DNA of 64,000 bases from the NCBI GenBank assembly GCA_963969495.1, contig OZ018321.1:102053578-102117577 (forward strand), read 5' to 3'. Under the pieces are notes generated by a model. The model worked only from the letters and a program-made list of their open reading frames with translations, made no database searches and had not been told where the DNA came from. The translations under genes and the position numbers were made by a program. This DNA comes from Ceratothoa steindachneri (Eukaryota > Arthropoda > Malacostraca > Isopoda > Cymothoidae). Shown piece by piece: positions 60,223 to 64,000 of this stretch (the first letter of the stretch is position 1; every line of letters starts with the position of its first letter).

Positions 60223-60910
60223 TTGGCCAGTAGAAAAGAAGATAGTAGGCGTTCTGACTGCGACCGCACGCCGGAGTTAATCCAACAACTGCAGGGCAAG
60301 GTGATCGAAGACCAGAACAAGGAAATATGGGCTTTGGCGAGAGAGATGGACGGTAGAGTCACCACCTTGAATATGTCCCTGAATGAGGACCTTCGCTACC
60401 ACTTTTGCAAGAGGCGCAAGGGGAAAATTCTAACAGCCAAGGCCAAAGATAATTGCTTGACGAAGGCAAAGAAGCTCCTGGGCAAGCTAAGGCATCCTGT
60501 TGAGCCGGAGACAATCTGGTTCTTCTCAAATGAAAGGAACTTTTGCCAGGACCAGATGATAAGCACCGAGAATAAAAGGTGGCATGCCTTTAATCTATGC
60601 AACTTTTCTCGTATAATGAAAACTAATTCTCCCAAACTGTTATGGTATGTCAGTGTGTCCCCATTGAAGATGACGCCATGCCGCCCTGCATGCTTTAGCA
60701 GGGTGTTAGGCTCAATTCAGATTGTTATCCGGAGTTGGTTGAGATTATGGTCAAAACATGGATGAAGATGATAGTAGCTGGAAGGCAATACCTCCGGAGA
60801 TAGTTAGAAGTAGTTGTTGGAGAATTTCTACGAATTCACCATCCTACTTTGTGGACTCCTATATTACTATGTGCGGTTGCTACATAGATCTACAAACAAT
60901 GAAATATATA
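60223..60910 (+). pseudogene. Mariner-like transposase remnant
   Basis: A 180-codon open piece reads KAKKLLGKLRHPVEPETIWF then FSNERNFCQDQMIS, matching the mariner block whose usual form is WFFSDEK-x-F; the catalytic Asp is Asn here. ENKRWHAF and MKTNSPKLLWYVSVS follow. The next part, in another frame, reads YPELVEIMVKTWMK (near 60,731) and then a partial match to the last catalytic region by 60,900. The second catalytic block (QQD-x-A-P) is missing, so an internal deletion is likely. The N-terminus holds an RSDCDRTPELIQQLQGK region that may be the end of the helix-turn-helix. No terminal repeats were found. Confidence 0.65.
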
Positions 60911-61261
60911 TGTATATGTTTCTACATAAGTTATAGAGTTAAATGTAGAAATTTGCTTGTATCTTATTTTTCTATTAAATAATTTTTTTTCCGTACTCTT
61001 AACTTTAATATTCAGCTAAAGTAGAAGAGTAATACCGACAGGTACATTATAAAATAAATAAAAAAAAATATATATATATATATATATACATATAGTAAAT
61101 ATAGACAGGGAAAGAATAGAAAAAGTAGTTTATTTAAGCAAATTCCCACCCGTGATACACCTTAAATATTTAACAAGATCGTGTTTTGAGAAATTCTTCA
61201 ATCTTTAGTCTTCAAGGCTATAATTTTAACGCGCGAAACACCATCCTTTGAGAAGAACTTA
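60911..61261. other. AT-rich spacer with short AT tract
   Basis: An (AT)n tract of about 22 bases lies at 61,067-61,088. Nothing else was recognised. Confidence 0.6.
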
Positions 61262-61738
61262 GCAACTCTATATCTCATTATGTCGGTCGGTCAGCCCCGT
61301 TTTGATTTTGAGGTTTTGGTAATAACATTGTAACTATACGGCCGATTATAACGTGATTTCACACCCATATGTTGTTTTACTCTCTTTTTCGAATGATATA
61401 ATTACCAAAGTCCCTCCAAGCTTAGCTCTGGTATTAGTTTGTTTTAGCAATTCTAACGAAATTTGAAACCCTTCTGGTCTTTTACATTTTCTTCCGAATG
61501 ATTTGATTACCAATGTCCTCCCAAGGAGAGGCCGGGATTTATTTGGCAATAACATCGTAACTATTCAGCCGGTTCTAACGAAATTTGAAACCCTTATGTT
61601 GTTTTACATTCTCTTTCGAATGATTTACTTGTCAAAGTACTCTCAAGGATAGTCCGGGAGTTATTGAAAGTTTTGAAGGTCGTAAGGTCATAAATCAGAA
61701 TGAGTGAGAGCACGCGACTTTGGTCAGCAGACCTTGTT
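61262..61738 (+). mobile_element. MITE-like family, copy 4
   Basis: The start region reads tatctcattatgtcggtcgg then tcagccccgttttg and the end aatgagtgagagcacgcgac then tttggtcagcagaccttgtt, as in copies 1 and 3. Three internal units of about 125 bases carry gtaactatacggccgatt and gtaactattcagccggtt variants. The left terminal sequence is the least well preserved. Confidence 0.78.
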
Positions 61739-61740
61739 TC

Positions 61741-61783
61741 ATTTTAGTCCGCCCAACGAAAGCGGCGTTGGGCGGGCTAAAAT
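61741..61783. repeat. Near-perfect 18-bp hairpin
   Basis: The arms ATTTTAGTCCGCCCAACG (61,741-61,758) and CGTTGGGCGGGCTAAAAT (61,766-61,783) pair with one G:T mismatch around a 7-base loop (aaagcgg). It lies 2 bases after the MITE terminus. Confidence 0.9.
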
Positions 61784-61941
61784 GTCCTCCCGCCATTTCC
61801 TTTGGTATTTACACATACCTTTGGCTTCACACTTATGAAAGCACAAATAAAGTGGCTCTTGGTATAATAATTTATTTTAAAAAGGATTAAACTCATATCT
61901 ATTTCGTTTTGAGAGGCCGGTTTTCCCAGTCTCACTGCGCG

Positions 61942-61982
61942 CATCATATTTGCACCTCTTCATTAGTGGTGCAAATATGATG
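61942..61982. repeat. Perfect 15-bp inverted repeat
   Basis: CATCATATTTGCACC (61,942-61,956) and GGTGCAAATATGATG (61,968-61,982) pair perfectly around 11 bases. Related GC-rich flanks (cccgcc near 61,789 and ggcggg near 61,984) suggest a larger foldback structure of about 245 bp including the first hairpin. Confidence 0.9.
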
Positions 61983-61989
61983 TGGCGGG

Positions 61990-64000
61990 AAGTAAGACCC
62001 AGATAATAATACTTCGTTACAGTGGGAACATTTATTTTACAATCTACTCCTGGTAATTGAGTAATTTGAATATCGTTGCGTAAAGAATGGACTTCAAAAG
62101 CGAGAATGCAGGAATCATTAAGCTGGAAAGAGTAAAGTAGTTGTGAATGGTGAATTATCAGCCTGGTACCAAAGTTTTCTTTTAATAATTCCAACCTCCT
62201 TTGTATATTTCTTTTTCCAATTTAATGGAAGTGCTTCTAGGTCTTGTGATAACTTTTCCTTAAGGGTTAAGGATATCTTATCTTTAATTTCTGGATAATC
62301 CGAGTAACGCCTATAGATAGCGATATGAAAGTAGGTAGAGATTGTACCATATTTGCACCAGAACGTCGGATGTAATGCTTCTCTTTTCTTTTTGCATTAT
62401 ATAATTTTTGTGCCAAAAAAGATCAAGTCTGAGATCGAAAAGGTAAAAGGGAGGTGTAGCAGTGTTAAGAGAGGGTAGCAAGCATCAGAATTATCATCAG
62501 GTCAAAAGGATGGTTAAGAGGTCCTTTCAAATGAAAATATTCATATTATTTTATTGCTTTAAATTTTATGGTAACTTTTACTGAAGTTTTATTAAACATC
62601 CTAGCTTTATACAAGCATATTTTTCAAATTTTTACTATAATCTGGGAGGATATACATAGAAGACCACTCATCCAGTTTTTTCCTTTTCCTAACGACTGCT
62701 TATCGACTCATGCAAATGGGACTGTTGTGTGATCGTGTTTTAGCAGGATAGGTTGAGGGAAAGACGTCTTCAAGTTGTTGACTATATGAACAGGCCGCTG
62801 GTAGAAGCAGGCTTCTCTCCGCCACCTGAGCGTTCCTTTTTCTTTTGAAAGATTTTTTTTTTTGTTTAATTAAAACAGCTTAAAGTTAGGTTTGTTTTAT
62901 GATGTCAGTAGATATACACTCTTCCTGGTGACCACCCGATGAACGCATTATTTTCTCTTAAATCCTCTTTCTTTTAACTTTATCTAGATTTTCCGATTAA
63001 TTAGAGTTATCCATTACTAATATAATGTCTACCACTGAGTTTCGTACTGCAGTACTAATTTTGCTACCATCATTAAACCTTATCATGTTTCCCTTGTTAT
63101 TCAATGCTTTGCTCAACACTGTACTCCCATACACATAAATGAACTTTTGATTGTTATTTCCGATCATATAATGTAAAATCCTTGATCGAATATAGAATCC
63201 ATTGAACGGCATACTTGCTGTTAGAAAACAAAAAATAAGCTCTATAAATTTCCAGATAGTAAAGAAGGGAAAGCCTATATTATGTTTACTTATTCACCAG
63301 GAATAACAAAAACAGGGAGAATTTAAATTTCATTTGTGAGATACTTAGAAGGACAAAACCGACAGCCATTCCTTCACTATGATCTTGCCTTCTTTATAGC
63401 TTGTCAACAAAAAAAGGAAAAAGAGGATTTTGATAACTGATCTATGCTTATTTTTTAAATTTTTTTTAGGCCAAGCCCCTAAGAACATTCAAAGCCAAAG
63501 CAATTTTGCAATAACCCCTCTCCCATCAAATAGACATGCTACTCGAGGTAATTAAGCTAAAATAACGTTTAGAAATAAATCAAAGCATTATCTGAGCCTT
63601 ACAAAAGGGAAAAATGGCGGTACAAGAAATATTTCATAGAACACTCCATACCCTCCTTAACGAATCATCATACATACACTTCTACCGTCCAATGCCAACA
63701 ATCAATCTAAATTAACGAAAAAATCCACATATTCATTGCTTCCCTTATAGCCATAGCAATCATTATCCACATGCAAGCACGGTAATCGACTAGGAGAAAC
63801 TCCGCATTACATTGATATACGTATCTAGGAAATATATTCCTTGTGATGATCCCAAAATAAACCAGAACCCCTAGCGACCCCACTTTCAACGAGGTATTTC
63901 CCTCGTAAAAACCATCGACCCACTTACCAATACCTACGATAGGTAGCTACTATTTTACAGCCATGTACACTGTATTTCCTTAATAAAAATAAAGAGCTTG
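61990..64000. other. AT-rich stretch, nothing recognised
   Basis: No element terminus, coding motif or RNA gene was identified up to the end of the window. Short open frames (62,997-63,212 and 63,707-63,889, minus) lack motifs. Confidence 0.5.

Overview
This is a gene-poor, AT-rich window from an animal nuclear genome. It has eukaryotic transposon families, long (AT)n tracts, tRNA-derived SINEs and no prokaryotic gene organisation. The mix (CR1-like and Jockey-like LINEs, Penelope-like, Ty3/gypsy, several hAT and Tc1/mariner lineages, and a cysteine-rich protein that recurs in arthropod repeats) fits an invertebrate, most likely an arthropod and perhaps a crustacean. That placement rests on remembered family resemblance, not on a search. 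I could not identify one intact host gene. Almost every recognisable coding stretch is a broken transposon gene.

Layout. 1-2.95 kb: a less AT-rich stretch with decayed coding character that I cannot name. 3.59-7.29 kb: a short hAT-type element (8-bp target duplications) carrying a nested CR1-like LINE. 7.3-10.7 kb: AT-rich, nothing found. 10.7-11.1 kb: a tRNA-derived SINE. 11.56-12.43 kb: a palindrome of about 865 bp built on about 105-bp tandem repeats. 12.7-19.9 kb: a Tc1-like transposase remnant split by a hAT element (12,906-19,342), itself interrupted by a GC-rich tandem-repeat block and a MITE. 20-23.4 kb: AT-rich with a 148-bp (AT)n. 23.4-23.7 kb: a second SINE. 24.1-27.6 kb: a Jockey-like LINE on the minus strand.

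27.98-36.80 kb is the centrepiece: an almost complete LTR retrotransposon of the Ty3/gypsy type. It has 811- and 836-bp LTRs, a tRNA-Lys-like primer site, gag, protease, RT, RNase H, integrase and a polypurine tract, and it is inserted in another Tc1-like transposase. Between RNase H and integrase its pol carries an OTU-like cysteine-protease domain followed by a second retropepsin-like domain. This is the most unusual architecture in the window. The plus strand of the internal region is strongly C-depleted.

37.5-39.0 kb: a Penelope-like element with an internal inversion, a GIY-YIG domain and a candidate hammerhead core. 39.5-41.4 kb: a ZBED-like hAT gene. 42.1-43.0 kb: the cysteine-rich repeat-associated protein. 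45.8-46.3 kb: Tc1-like, minus strand. 47.4-48.1 kb: a MITE fragment and a TAGCC-type pentamer array. 48.1-50.0 kb: a second copy of the Jockey-like family (5' half only). 51.7-52.25 kb: MITE. 52.25-53.83 kb: an RT of uncertain clade. 53.86-56.64 kb: another LINE. 60.2-60.9 kb: a mariner-like transposase. 61.26-62 kb: MITE and two near-perfect hairpins. The remainder is AT-rich with nothing recognisable.

No element here looks autonomous. The nesting order gives a relative chronology (Tc1 before hAT before MITE; Tc1 before gypsy). Boundaries quoted to the base are those where termini or target duplications can be read; the others are approximate.
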